NCBI RefSeq assembly: GCF_038050405.1
Contig: NZ_CP150901.1
Location: forward strand, 3,968,001 to 4,032,000
Direction: 5' to 3'
From: Paraburkholderia sp. IMGN_8
GTDB taxonomy: Bacteria; Pseudomonadota; Gammaproteobacteria; Burkholderiales; Burkholderiaceae
Length of the DNA stretch: 64,000 nucleotides
The position numbers were made by a program, and so were the translations under genes. This document shows, one piece after another, positions 1 to 9,547 of this stretch (within the stretch, counting starts at the first letter, position 1; every line of letters begins with the position of its first letter). The notes beneath the pieces were generated by a model, which was not told the DNA's origin, searched no databases, and was given only the letters and a program-made list of their open reading frames with translations.

Positions 1-32
1 ACAGACATAAAGCGCCGCGCAGGCAAAAAGAT
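1..32. repeat. End of a long intergenic repeat element (partial copy at window edge)
   Basis: The first bases match, with a few substitutions, the outer end of the right arm of the repeat seen at 59590-59620 (a stretch reading ATAAAGCGCC.CGCAGGCAAAAA). The rest of this copy lies outside the window. Confidence 0.6.
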
Positions 33-80
33 CAAAAGCAAAGACCACCACCGAAGCCCCCCGCTGCGGCAACGCAAGCG

Positions 81-983
81 CTAATGTGCATGCTCAAGCA
101 GTTCGCCCGGAATAAACGCCCTCTCAAGCCCCCCTTCGCTCAACCACTTTCGCGTTTTCTCGGCCGCCCGGTCGATCAGCCGATCGCATTGGGTGTAGTC
201 GTAAGGCGAAACTTCCAGCGGGCACAGCGGCGGGACGACGAAGATCTCCACGCGGGTCGAATAGAACTCGAGGTCGCGCACGAGTTGCCGTGCGATGACG
301 AGCGTCAACGCATGCATCGCCTGGGCAATCGCGCTGGAAGGCACCGCCCGCAGCGCACAAGCAAAGCCGGCCGGGAGCACAACCACGCGCGTCGCGCCGA
401 GCCCGACCGCCACTGAGATGGGTGTGTTGTTGGCCACACCGCCGTCGACCAGATCGCGACCGCCGATCCGCACGGGCGGGAACACGCCAGGAATCGCTGC
501 GCTCGCCAGAACGGCGTCCACCACCGGTCCGGAAGACAAAACAACCTCGTTGCCGGTCAGCATGTCAGTGGCCACGATGTGCAGCGGTATCGCTGCCTGC
601 TCCACGCGCGTGTACGGTAAGTTTTTTTCCAGCAGCACACGCAGCGCAGTAGCCTCGAAGAGGTGCGGCCGACGCCGCAGCACCATGTCGAGAAACCCGC
701 GCATCGTCAGCGGCATGATGTCCCGCCGATGGATGCGGCGCCAAAGCGCTTCAAGCATTGCGACACCGTTGCCATCGGGGCGGCCGGCGAAATAGGCAGC
801 GTTGATTGCACCGGCGGATGCACCGACCACAAAGCCCGGCCGTTCGCCCCGGTCGAGCAGTTCGCGCAACATGCCGACCTCGATCGCGCCCAGGCTGCCG
901 CCGCCAGCGAACACAAACGCGGTCGACCCGGTGCGGGTCGAGGCAGCCGATAAATCGGATAACGCGCAATGATGGAAGGACAT
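81..983 (-). CDS. Patatin-like phospholipase family protein
   Basis: About 300 aa. It shows the patatin hallmarks: a glycine-rich oxyanion motif (FAGGGSLG, about residues 25-32), the nucleophile elbow GASAG (Ser about 56), and a later LVDGGVANN segment holding the Asp of the Ser-Asp dyad. The family hydrolyses acyl chains from lipids. Neither a signal peptide nor membrane spans are evident, so it is probably cytoplasmic or peripheral. The ATG at 983 is preceded by an AGGAG ribosome site. A longer reading to 1100 exists but has no such site. The natural substrate cannot be deduced. Confidence 0.88.
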   Translation of the reverse strand: MSFHHCALSDLSAASTRTGSTAFVFAGGGSLGAIEVGMLRELLDRGERPGFVVGASAGAINAAYFAGRPDGNGVAMLEALWRRIHRRDIMPLTMRGFLDMVLRRRPHLFEATALRVLLEKNLPYTRVEQAAIPLHIVATDMLTGNEVVLSSGPVVDAVLASAAIPGVFPPVRIGGRDLVDGGVANNTPISVAVGLGATRVVVLPAGFACALRAVPSSAIAQAMHALTLVIARQLVRDLEFYSTRVEIFVVPPLCPLEVSPYDYTQCDRLIDRAAEKTRKWLSEGGLERAFIPGELLEHAH

Positions 984-1162
984 GTGGATCGCTCCTGCCG
1001 GACAACGCGGAATTCGTGCGCCGATACTGCTTAATGCAGCGTCGCACGAAACGGCGCCCGGCTCAATGCGGACCATTCCTGATGACTCCCGGCAGCTCAA
1101 ACGACAGCGGGCTGACGAAGCTGCGCCCGTCCAGGCGCAGCCTCAGTCAGCCATCGGCGAGA

Positions 1163-1456
1163 TCAGTGCCCCTTGAACAGATCAAGCAACTGGTTCTGGA
1201 TCGCCATCATCTCGTGCGCATGCTTCATCTCCATCTGCGCCATCGTGTCCTGATACTCCATTTCCATCTGCATCATCTTCTGTTGAATGCCAATGGCCTG
1301 CGTGCGTTGTTCGGGCGTAAGCTTGTCCATCATCATGCTGTAGTTCGGCGGCATGACGTAGGTGCCGGCGCGCCCGATTCCTTGTGCCTGCACCGAACCT
1401 GCCGCGAGCGCCAGCGGCAGCAGTCCGCACAGAATGATGGTTCGAATCGATTTCAT
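1163..1456 (-). CDS. Small predicted periplasmic protein, function unknown
   Basis: 97 aa. The N-terminus MKSIRTIILCGLLPLALAAG followed by SVQAQG is a clear Sec signal peptide with an AxA-type cleavage site. The mature part is rich in Met, Gln and Glu (MMQMEMEYQDTMAQMEMKH) and probably forms a helical or coiled-coil segment. A Met/His-rich periplasmic helix could bind metal, but this is speculation. ATG 1456 was chosen because it begins the signal peptide. I do not recognise the family. Confidence 0.7.
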   Translation of the reverse strand: MKSIRTIILCGLLPLALAAGSVQAQGIGRAGTYVMPPNYSMMMDKLTPEQRTQAIGIQQKMMQMEMEYQDTMAQMEMKHAHEMMAIQNQLLDLFKGH

Positions 1457-1701
1457 GTCATCTCCAGTCTTACGTGAGTAGCCGACCATCGAGGCGGGCG
1501 GCATAAGCGACGTCAAGCACCCAGAACGGCTGGCTTCGGTGGGATCCGTCGCGCACGCCTGCTCCGGGAACACAACACCCGGACCGGCTCTTAAGATCAC
1601 CAGCCGGGGGTTTCATGGGCTTAGTCGCGAACGCTGACTGGAAATGACAGAGGGAAGGAAAATAGTCTCGACGGCTTTTTTTGCTCACCTGAAGACGCGC
1701 A

Positions 1702-3033
1702 TCATTGCGACGCATCCTTCTGACGCAACGATTCCGGCAGACCGTACAGCACGATCAGCGCACAGACGAGGCTCGTTGCACCGATCACATACAGCGCCGG
1801 CGTGGTGCTGCCCGTCAGGTCGCGCACGCGGCCGACCATCACCGGACTCACAATGCCGCCAATCTGCCCGAGCGTATTGATCAGCGCGATCCCGCCTGCG
1901 GCGCCAGCGCCGGTCACGAGTTTCGGCGGCAGCGCCCAGAACGCCGGAATGGAAGCGACGACGCCCGCGCCCATCACGGCCAGCGCAACGACCAGCAACG
2001 CGGTTTGCTTATCGAAGAAGCCTGCGGCAAAGAAGCCGACCGCCGCCATCACGAGCAGACCGCAGACGAACCTGCGCCTTTCGCCCGTGGCATCCGACAT
2101 CCGGCCGACAACCACCATGCAGATCGCACCGGCGATATAAGGCACTGCCGTGAGCAAACCGACCACCGTCGGATTGTTGGTGCCGGCGACGCGGATCAGA
2201 TGCGGCGCCCAGAAGTTAAGTCCATACGACGCGACCTGAATCAGGAAGTAGACGAGCCCAAGCGTCAGGAAGCCAGGTGTTCTAATTGCGCCCATCAACG
2301 AATGTCCACTGCTGGGGTGCCGGCTCTGTTGCGCGATCTGGCTCGACAGATACGATTTCTCCGCCGCCGACAACCATCCTGCATCCTCGATGCGATCTTT
2401 CAACAGCTTCAGCACGAGAATGCCAAGCGCCACGCAAGGCAAACCGCCGAGCAGAAACAACCAGTGCCATCCCGGCATGCCGAGCACACCGTTCATATGC
2501 CCGATCACCAGACCCGCAACCGGCGCACCGACCAAACCCGAAAACGCGGATGCGAGAAACAGCATCGACGTGATGCGCCCGCGATAGCTCGGCGGAAACC
2601 ACAGCGTCAGGTAATACAGCACGCCCGGCGCAAAGCCCGCTTCCATCGCGCCGATCAGAAATCGCAGCCCGTAGAACTGCCATTCGGTATGGACGAACAC
2701 CATCGCCGCCGTCGCCAGCCCCCAGGAAATCATGATCCGGGCAATCCAGCGACGCGCACCGACCTTGTACAGAAACAGATTGCTCGGTACTTCGAACAAC
2801 ACGTAGCCGATCACGAACAGACTCGCGCCAAGGCCGTACGCGGTATCGGACAACCCAAGGTCGCTCTGTAACTGAAACTTGGCGAAGCTGATATTGATGC
2901 GGTCGAAGAACGCGAACAGATAACAGATCATGATCAGCGGCATCAGCCGCCATGCAACTTTGCGGATGATTGTCGCGGCGTCGTGCCCGCTGTGCTGACG
3001 GCTGCCGGTTGCGACTGCGCCGAGGTCACTCAT
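1702..3033 (-). CDS. MFS transporter, anion:cation symporter type
   Basis: 443 aa with about twelve hydrophobic spans. The early segment DRINISFAKFQLQSDLGLSDTAYGLGASLF contains the first inter-helix signature of the ACS group of the major facilitator superfamily, which imports organic anions such as hexuronates and aromatic or dicarboxylic acids. The ATG at 3033 is preceded by GGAG; a TTG 12 bases upstream is less likely. It follows the HMG-CoA lyase gene by about 60 bases on the same strand, so it probably brings in the acid that the two enzymes upstream activate and cleave. Confidence 0.88.
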   Translation of the reverse strand: MSDLGAVATGSRQHSGHDAATIIRKVAWRLMPLIMICYLFAFFDRINISFAKFQLQSDLGLSDTAYGLGASLFVIGYVLFEVPSNLFLYKVGARRWIARIMISWGLATAAMVFVHTEWQFYGLRFLIGAMEAGFAPGVLYYLTLWFPPSYRGRITSMLFLASAFSGLVGAPVAGLVIGHMNGVLGMPGWHWLFLLGGLPCVALGILVLKLLKDRIEDAGWLSAAEKSYLSSQIAQQSRHPSSGHSLMGAIRTPGFLTLGLVYFLIQVASYGLNFWAPHLIRVAGTNNPTVVGLLTAVPYIAGAICMVVVGRMSDATGERRRFVCGLLVMAAVGFFAAGFFDKQTALLVVALAVMGAGVVASIPAFWALPPKLVTGAGAAGGIALINTLGQIGGIVSPVMVGRVRDLTGSTTPALYVIGATSLVCALIVLYGLPESLRQKDASQ

Positions 3034-3093
3034 AGTCGTCTCCAATGCCGGATTCGGCAGCGCCGTCCGGTCGTATAGTCGGTTAAGGGAAGA

Positions 3094-4038
3094 TCAGATT
3101 TGCAGGACGTATTCCGGCACGGGATGCAGATCGCAATTGCGGCCCGCTTTCGCCAGTTGCCCAGGCACCTCGTGACCGAGCAAAGCAGGCAAACCGCGCG
3201 ATAGCGCAATCAGCTTTTCCAGGTCGATCGCGGTCGGAATGCCGATTTCGTCGCACATATTCACGAGGTCCTCCGTGCAGATGTTGCCGGACGCGCCCGG
3301 CGCGAACGGACAGCCGCCGAGGCCGCCCAACGCCGCGTCGAAGCGGCGCGCGCCGGCCTCATACGCGGCCAGCACGTTGGCGAGGCCAAGACCGCGCGTG
3401 TCGTGAAAGTGCAGCGTCAGCGCCGCAGCGGGCAGACGTTCGAGCACGCGCGTGACAAGCCGCGCGACCTGGCGCGGATTCGCCATACCGGTCGTATCGG
3501 CCAGCGTGACGCCCTGGATGCCCATCTCGCGATAAGTTTCGACGATGCCGATCACGCGGTCTTCGTCGATCTTGCCTTCGAACGGACAACCGAACGCGGT
3601 CGCCACGGTCGCGTTCAGCGTGGCCTGCGACGAACCCTTGACGAGCCGCACAATGTCGCCGAATGCCATCAGCGACGCCTCGCAACTCATCCGCATGTTG
3701 GCGCGGTTGTGCGTCTGACTCGCCGACATCACCAGATTCAGTTCATCGGCGCGCGATGCCAGCGCGCGTTCGGCGCCCTTCAGGTTCGGCACCAGCGCGA
3801 CGTAGATCACGTCCGGACGCCGCTCGATCTGCTGGAATACGGCCTCGCCGTCACGCAGTGCCGGAATCGCTTTCGGCGACACGAACGAACCCGCCTCGAT
3901 GCGCGTGAACCCCGCTGTCGAAAGCGCGTTGATCAACGCGATCTTGTCTGCGGTTTCGACCCATGTCGGTTCGATCTGCAAGCCGTCGCGCGGCGCTACT
4001 TCCTGCACGATCAGCTTGTCGAAGCTGGAAGCGTTCAT
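3094..4038 (-). CDS. mvaB: Hydroxymethylglutaryl-CoA lyase
   Basis: 314 aa, typical for bacterial HMG-CoA lyase. It has the N-terminal catalytic signature VAPRDGLQIEP, the metal-binding HFHDTRGLGLANVLAAYEAG segment, and the G-loop GGLGGCPFAPGASGN with the active-site Cys. The enzyme splits HMG-CoA into acetoacetate and acetyl-CoA; relatives accept other 3-hydroxy-3-methyl acyl-CoAs. Its ATG overlaps the TGA of the upstream CoA-transferase by four bases (ATGA), so the two are translationally coupled. The context suggests catabolism of an imported acid rather than leucine breakdown, because no liu genes are next to it. Confidence 0.92.
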   Translation of the reverse strand: MNASSFDKLIVQEVAPRDGLQIEPTWVETADKIALINALSTAGFTRIEAGSFVSPKAIPALRDGEAVFQQIERRPDVIYVALVPNLKGAERALASRADELNLVMSASQTHNRANMRMSCEASLMAFGDIVRLVKGSSQATLNATVATAFGCPFEGKIDEDRVIGIVETYREMGIQGVTLADTTGMANPRQVARLVTRVLERLPAAALTLHFHDTRGLGLANVLAAYEAGARRFDAALGGLGGCPFAPGASGNICTEDLVNMCDEIGIPTAIDLEKLIALSRGLPALLGHEVPGQLAKAGRNCDLHPVPEYVLQI

Positions 4039-5228
4039 TGCACTGCTCCTTCGCGGCGCAGCCGCTCGATATCGCCGCCGCCGAAGCCAAGTTCGCTCAG
4101 CACGCTTTCGGTATGCTCGCCCAGCGCCGGCCCTTGCCAGCGCACTTCGCCCGGCGTGTCCGACAGCTTGGGCACGATGCCCGGCATCTTCACCGAGGCA
4201 CCACCGGGCAGGTCCGCTCGCAGCAACATGCCGCGCGCCTGGTAGTGCGGATCGGCAACGATGTCGGCGACGGAATAGATGCGCCCCGCAGGCACTTCGG
4301 CGCGTTCGAGCGCGGCCAGCACGTCCTCGGTGGAATGGTGCGAAGTCCACGCAGTGATCGCCTGATCGAGCCGCGCGCATTGCTTCGCGCGGCCGTCGTT
4401 GCGGGCGAGAGTTGGATCGTCGGCGAGATCGGCGCGGCCGATCACATGCATCAGGCGTTTGAAGATCGGATCGCTGTTACCGGCGATCACGACGTAGCCA
4501 TCGTCTTCGGTCGGATAGGTGTTCGATGGGGCGATGCCCGGCAACGCGCCGCCGCTGCGCTCACGCACGTGACCGAGCAAGTCGTATTCGGGCACGAGGC
4601 TTTCCATCAGATTGAACACGCTCTCGACCAGCGAGACATCGACGACCTGGCCCTCGCCCTGTCCCGTCTTCACGCGCAGCAGCGACATCAGTGCGCCAAT
4701 CACGCCGTGCAGCGAAGCGAGCGAATCGCCGAGACTCACGCCGACGCGCGCCGGCGCGCCGTCCACTTCACCGGTCGTATAGCGGATGCCGCCCATCGCT
4801 TCGCCGATCGCGCCGAAGCCCGGCCGGTCGCGATACGGACCGGACTGGCCGTAGCCGGAGATGCGGACCATCGTCAGTTTGGGGTTGATCGCGTGCAGCA
4901 CGTCCCAGCCGAGACCGAGCTTTTCGAGCGCACCAGGACGGAGATTTTCGATCACGACGTCGGCGTCGGCGGCAAGACGTTTGACGATATCGATACCGTC
5001 AGCCGACTTCAGATTCACGCAGATGGATTTCTTGTTGCGCGACTGCAGATACCACCAGAGCGAGGTGCCCTCATGCAGCTTGCGCCATTTGCGCAGGGGA
5101 TCGCCCGTCTCCGGGGCTTCGATCTTGATGACCTCGGCGCCGAACTCGGCCATGAGGCGCGCGGCGAACGGCGCGGCGATGAGGGTTCCGATCTCGACTA
5201 CGCGGATACCCTGAAGGGGTCCACCCAT
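4035..5228 (-). CDS. Family III CoA-transferase (CaiB/BaiF family)
   Basis: 397 aa. The N-terminus (GIRVVEIGTLIAAPFAARLMAEFGAEVIKIE) and the segments NLRPGALEKLGLG and GPYRDRPGFGAIGEAMGG are standard for family III. The conserved LGDSLASLHG carries the likely catalytic Asp at about residue 168. Such enzymes move CoA between carboxylic acids. The four-base overlap with the lyase gene implies that this enzyme makes the CoA ester the lyase cleaves. Substrate identity is inferred only from this pairing. Confidence 0.9.
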   Translation of the reverse strand: MGGPLQGIRVVEIGTLIAAPFAARLMAEFGAEVIKIEAPETGDPLRKWRKLHEGTSLWWYLQSRNKKSICVNLKSADGIDIVKRLAADADVVIENLRPGALEKLGLGWDVLHAINPKLTMVRISGYGQSGPYRDRPGFGAIGEAMGGIRYTTGEVDGAPARVGVSLGDSLASLHGVIGALMSLLRVKTGQGEGQVVDVSLVESVFNLMESLVPEYDLLGHVRERSGGALPGIAPSNTYPTEDDGYVVIAGNSDPIFKRLMHVIGRADLADDPTLARNDGRAKQCARLDQAITAWTSHHSTEDVLAALERAEVPAGRIYSVADIVADPHYQARGMLLRADLPGGASVKMPGIVPKLSDTPGEVRWQGPALGEHTESVLSELGFGGGDIERLRREGAVQ

Positions 5229-5333
5229 AATGCCGTCTCCGAAGCTGGTTTCGTGTTGAGAGACAGCTTAGAAGCGAGGCCGCAGTAGCGTCCAACCGCA
5301 ATTCGCCAACGACCGTTCGCGAACGGCGAACGC

Positions 5334-6275
5334 TTAGCGATTGGACGCAGCCGGCAAGGTTTCCGACGCCTCGATCGAGCGCAGGTGGTCGAACAGCAGC
5401 CGGCTCACCGGCGACAGCGCCTCAACATCGCGCACCACCAGCAGCAGTTTGCGTTCGGACCAGTCGTCTTCCAGCGGCACGCCGATCAGGCCAAGCGGCC
5501 GGCCCATGATCTGATAGACCTTCAGTGGCAAAACGCCTACGCCCATGCCGGCCTGCACCATCCGGCACACTGCGTCGAAGCCCGGCACGTGGATGCGCAA
5601 ACGCAATGGTTTGCCCGCCTGGCGCGCGGCCATATGCGTGCGGGCGTTGATCGAGCTGGCCGCGTGCAGGCCGACGTGATCGCCGTCCAGCGTTTCAGCG
5701 AAGGCGATACTGCTGCGGCCGGCCAACGGATGATCGTCGCGCATCACGAGCACCAGCGAGTCGTGCCGATAGTGCGCGACGTGCAGATCGCGCGTGTCGG
5801 CGTCGCCGGAACAGATGCCGAGGTCGGCGAGGCTATCGTCGACGGCTTCGACCACGCCGCCGCTCGGCCGCTCTTCGAGATCGAGTTTGACGCGCTCGTG
5901 CTGCAACTGGAACGCGCGTAAATCCTCCGGCAGGAATTCGACGATCGCCGAGAGGTTGGCCATCATGCGCACGTAGCCGCGCACGCCGCTCGCGTGCCCA
6001 GCCAGTTCGATGCCGATATTTTCGATGTCGCGCATCACGCGGCGCGCATGATGCAGCAGCGTTTCGCCGGCCGGCGTCAGCGTCATGCCGCGCGCGTTGC
6101 GCTGGAACAATGTGGCGCCGACCGCCTGTTCGAGTTCGAGCAGACGTTTGCTCGCGGCGGACACGGCAATCGCCTCGCGCTCGGCGGCACGCGTGAGCGT
6201 GCCTTCTTCGTAGACGGCGAGAAAGAGTTGAAGCGTAGTGAGGTCGAGCCTTCGTAGAAGGTTTTTGATTACCAT
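5334..6275 (-). CDS. LysR-family transcriptional regulator
   Basis: 313 aa. An N-terminal winged helix-turn-helix (residues about 9-65, LTTLQLFLAVYEEGTLTRAAEREAIAVSAASKRLLELE) is followed by a periplasmic-binding-like effector domain (LHAASSINARTHMAARQAGKPLRLRIHV). It lies on the same strand about 105 bases upstream of the CoA-transferase, lyase and transporter genes, so it is the likely regulator of that set. Confidence 0.9.
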   Translation of the reverse strand: MVIKNLLRRLDLTTLQLFLAVYEEGTLTRAAEREAIAVSAASKRLLELEQAVGATLFQRNARGMTLTPAGETLLHHARRVMRDIENIGIELAGHASGVRGYVRMMANLSAIVEFLPEDLRAFQLQHERVKLDLEERPSGGVVEAVDDSLADLGICSGDADTRDLHVAHYRHDSLVLVMRDDHPLAGRSSIAFAETLDGDHVGLHAASSINARTHMAARQAGKPLRLRIHVPGFDAVCRMVQAGMGVGVLPLKVYQIMGRPLGLIGVPLEDDWSERKLLLVVRDVEALSPVSRLLFDHLRSIEASETLPAASNR

Positions 6276-6354
6276 GGCGGGGCGCCGCGTCGTTGAGCAA
6301 TGCGTCTATTCTGACGCTAGACACGGAAAATAGGTGCCGCCCCCAGCTAAACCC

Positions 6355-6993
6355 CTAATCCCTCCACGCCGAGCCAAGAATCATCGTGCAGAAATTCTCG
6401 CGATGATAATGCGGGTCTTTGAGCGCCAGCACGTCCGCCTTCACGTTGCCGAAAGTCGTCTCCGGTTTGTGAATCGTGCCATGTGCAAACGCGTCGATGA
6501 TGCCTTCCTTGAAATGCGCGCCGCGTGGATGCGCATGGATCACCTCATGCCGCTGTTGCTCAGTGAACTCGTCGTAGGCGAGGCCGAGCACGTCCATCTC
6601 GACGCCCGCCGTGACCAGCGCGACCACCGGCTTCATATATTGCGGAATGCCCGGCGTAGTGTGCAGCGCAATCGAATTCCACACCTGCTCGATATCGTCC
6701 TCGCCGATGCCGTGGCGCCGCAGGAAATCACGCGCCGCGTTCGCGCCGTCCACCTCGAAGCGATCGTGTTCGCTGCTATACGGCGCGACGAGTCCCATGT
6801 CATGGAACATCGCGCCGATGTACAGCAGCTCCGCATCGTACTTGAGCTGTTTGCGCGTGCCGGCTAGCGAACCGAACAGGAACACGCGCCGCGAATGATG
6901 GTAGAGCAACTCGGTTTCGGTATCGCGCACGAGCTGTGTGGCTTCGCGCGCCATCATGCTGTCGGGAATCTGGATGCCTGCGATCGTGGTCAT
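6355..6993 (-). CDS. HD-domain protein (metal-dependent phosphohydrolase fold)
   Basis: 212 aa. HD residues are visible as FHDMGL (His64-Asp65), with His at 32-33 and later His residues in IALHTTPG. The layout resembles the cyanamide hydratase-like HD family more than nucleotide phosphohydrolases, but activity cannot be assigned. It is divergent from the GlxA-type regulator gene at 7231, across about 240 bases. Confidence 0.75.
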   Translation of the reverse strand: MTTIAGIQIPDSMMAREATQLVRDTETELLYHHSRRVFLFGSLAGTRKQLKYDAELLYIGAMFHDMGLVAPYSSEHDRFEVDGANAARDFLRRHGIGEDDIEQVWNSIALHTTPGIPQYMKPVVALVTAGVEMDVLGLAYDEFTEQQRHEVIHAHPRGAHFKEGIIDAFAHGTIHKPETTFGNVKADVLALKDPHYHRENFCTMILGSAWRD

Positions 6994-7230
6994 GTGATGT
7001 GCTCCGTGAATGACGCGGTCAAGAAAGCGCGCGGTCCTGGTGAGTTGAAAGCGCGTTTGGTATGCTGGTTCGTGACGCTTTTCCTGCTGCTCAAACCATG
7101 CGCCGATGAAAATCAGTATTGGCTAACGCGTTATCACGGGCAATCGCGGCGGGCCGCCAAACACTGCCAAACGCACTGCGTCTACTGCCGCGGCCTGCGG
7201 ATCCAGTTCATCGTTAAAGGAAGTCATTCG

Positions 7231-8190
7231 ATGCCTACCGTCGCGATCGCGATCTTTCCGGGCGTTCAGGCTCTCGACGTCGCCGGTCCCGTCGATGTCT
7301 TCTCCGAAGCCAATCGGTTCGTCGCACCGCAAGATCGCTATGAGGTGACACTGCTGAGCGCGGAGCCGGAACCGCTGCGCGCATCCAACGGCATGACGCT
7401 CACTGCCGACGCCACTTTCGAACAGGCGCGCCGCCCCTTCAATCTCGCATTGGTCGCCGGCGGCCCCGCGTTGCCGGACACCGCGCCCGATGCGCGGCTG
7501 CTGGAATGGCTAATGAACGTCGCCATGCAGTGCGACCGTTACGGCTCGATCTGCACCGGTGCTTTCGCGCTCGGCCATGCCGGACTGCTCGACGCACGCA
7601 ACGTCACGACGCACTGGCAGCATGCGGCTCAACTGGCGGCGCAATTTCCACACGCGCACGTCGACTTCGATCGCATCTATCTGCGCGACCGGCAACTGGT
7701 GACGTCGGCCGGCGTCACGGCGGGTATCGATCTCTCGCTTGCGCTGGTGGCGGAGGACCACGGGCCGCACACGGCGCTGGCTGTCGCCAAGCGGCTGGTG
7801 GTGTTCGCGCAGCGGCAAGGCGGCCAGTCGCAGTTCAGCCCATACCTGACTGCGCCGGCCGATGAAACCTCGCCGGTCGCCAGGGTGCAGGCGCATGTGA
7901 TGGAGCGGATTCGCGAGAGTTTCACGGTGAAGCAGCTGGCCGACGTCGCGGGCATGAGCGCGCGAAACTTCGCGCGTGTGTTCGTGCAGGAGACCAACGT
8001 CACGCCGCACGAGTTCGTCGAGCGCGCTCGCGTGGATGCGGCGCGCAAGTTGCTCGAAAGCAGCGGCGCGGCGCTCAAGGCCATTGCTTACGACTGCGGT
8101 TTCGGCACCGCGGACCGGATGCGCATTGTCTTCGCCAGACGAATCGGTGTGACGCCGATGCAGTATCGGGAGCGCTTTCGCTCCGCCTGA
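7231..8190 (+). CDS. GlxA-type transcriptional regulator (DJ-1/PfpI domain + AraC HTH)
   Basis: 319 aa. The N-terminal two thirds are a DJ-1/PfpI-like class I glutamine amidotransferase fold (VAIAIFPGVQALDVAGPVDVF; SICTGAFALGHAGLLD holds the elbow Cys). The C-terminus is an AraC double helix-turn-helix (residues about 215-315, FTVKQLADVAGMSARNFARVF). ATG 7231 has an AAAGGAAG ribosome site. It probably controls the divergent HD-domain gene or the SDR gene downstream (86 bases away); the effector is unknown. Confidence 0.9.
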   Translation: MPTVAIAIFPGVQALDVAGPVDVFSEANRFVAPQDRYEVTLLSAEPEPLRASNGMTLTADATFEQARRPFNLALVAGGPALPDTAPDARLLEWLMNVAMQCDRYGSICTGAFALGHAGLLDARNVTTHWQHAAQLAAQFPHAHVDFDRIYLRDRQLVTSAGVTAGIDLSLALVAEDHGPHTALAVAKRLVVFAQRQGGQSQFSPYLTAPADETSPVARVQAHVMERIRESFTVKQLADVAGMSARNFARVFVQETNVTPHEFVERARVDAARKLLESSGAALKAIAYDCGFGTADRMRIVFARRIGVTPMQYRERFRSA

Positions 8191-8275
8191 AGGAAACCCG
8201 ATAGGCAGCGTCGCTGCAAGCATGCAATGCTGCATGAGAAAATGGTGGCTTCCCCAAGCCACCCATCACAACGAC

Positions 8276-9034
8276 ATGCCCCCCTCTTCTCCGATCCGCG
8301 CGATCGTCACCGGCCATACTCGCGGCCTCGGCGCTGCGCTCGCAGAACAACTGCTCGCGCGCAACGTCGCGGTGCTGGGCCTGTCCCGCTCGCGTCACGC
8401 CACGCTTGCACAGCGCTTCCCGGCTTTGCTCGAAGAGATCGAACTGGAACTGGCCGACCCCGCGCGCGTCGCGCAATGGCTGGCAGGCGACGCACTGCGC
8501 GGCTTTGTCAGCGGCGCGCAAAGCGTGCTGCTCATCAACAACGCGGGCATGGTGCAGCCGATCGGTCCGATCGAGGGGCAGGACGCCGCGGCCATCGCGA
8601 GCACGGTAAGCCTGAATGTCGCGACGCCGCTGATGCTGGCGAGCGCCGTCGCAGCGGTCAGCGTCGACGCTAACGATCGGCGCATCGTGCATATTTCGAG
8701 CGGCGCGGCGCGCAATGCGTACCCTGGCTGGAGCATCTACTGCTCGACCAAAGCCGCGCTCGACCATCACGCGCGCGCCGTCGCGCTCGATGCGAATCGC
8801 GCGCTGCGTATTTGCAGCCTCGCACCAGGCGTCATCGATACGAATATGCAGGCACAGATTCGCGACAGCGGCTCCGAGCAATTTCCGATGCGCGAAAAAT
8901 TCGAAGACCTCAAGCGCAACGGCCAGCTTTCGACGCCTGAACACTGCGCGACCCAGTTGCTCGACTACGCCTTCAGCGATGTGTTCGGGCAAACACCCGT
9001 GGCCGACATTCGCGAGATAGCGAAGCAAGCCTGA
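8276..9034 (+). CDS. Short-chain dehydrogenase/reductase family oxidoreductase
   Basis: 252 aa, a classical SDR. It has the nucleotide-binding TGHTRGLG near the N-terminus, NNAGM in the middle, and the catalytic Ser plus YCSTK (Tyr-x-x-x-Lys). It uses NAD(P)H to reduce or oxidise an unknown carbonyl or alcohol. ATG 8276 gives a start just before the Rossmann fold; no strong ribosome site is visible, so the start is only fairly sure. Downstream is the first group of satellite iterons. Confidence 0.88.
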   Translation: MPPSSPIRAIVTGHTRGLGAALAEQLLARNVAVLGLSRSRHATLAQRFPALLEEIELELADPARVAQWLAGDALRGFVSGAQSVLLINNAGMVQPIGPIEGQDAAAIASTVSLNVATPLMLASAVAAVSVDANDRRIVHISSGAARNAYPGWSIYCSTKAALDHHARAVALDANRALRICSLAPGVIDTNMQAQIRDSGSEQFPMREKFEDLKRNGQLSTPEHCATQLLDYAFSDVFGQTPVADIREIAKQA

Positions 9035-9547
9035 GGCGCGGTTTCTCTGCTCCCGAAAAATCTCACCTTTGGCACGAAGCGGCCGGGGAAAGGCACGAGA
9101 TGCGCATCGGCCAGCCCCCGAAAAAGCTCACCTCAGGCGCTTGCGTACGGCCTGCAAAGGCATGCTGGGCGGGGCACCAGTGGTTCCGGACCGGCCACTC
9201 CCGCAAACCCTCACCTTTGAGTGTGTTTCAGGTAATTTGCATACCCAGGTAAGAAGCGGTGCGCCGGGCAGACTTTCATCAGCCGGGTGAACGCGGATCG
9301 ATCTTGCCGCTCACCGAATTCGGTCCAAAACCCGCTACGGCTCGTGACCATGTGCGCGGCTCCCGAATATTCTCACCTTTGCTCCGGTGATCGCATCTGG
9401 GAGCCGCCTGCAGCCACCCGCGGCCTCCACAATCACAACGTGTGAAGGATGCCCACGATCACCATTGCCTGACTTTTTGCGCGCGGCTCCCGAAAGTTCT
9501 CACCTTTGACCGGAACCGCGGCGCTCGTGCTGCCGCGCGCGTACTGC
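9035..9547 (-). repeat. Satellite iteron group A (five copies) in a convergent intergenic region
   Basis: The 513 bases between two convergent genes hold no supportable gene. They carry five copies of the origin iteron, reading GGTGAG-N6-CGGGA on the minus strand, at 9051-9072, 9115-9137 (last base changed), 9199-9220, 9361-9381 and 9488-9510. Spacing is irregular (about 64, 84, 162 and 127 bases). They are opposite in orientation to the main array 20 kb away. Confidence 0.85.
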
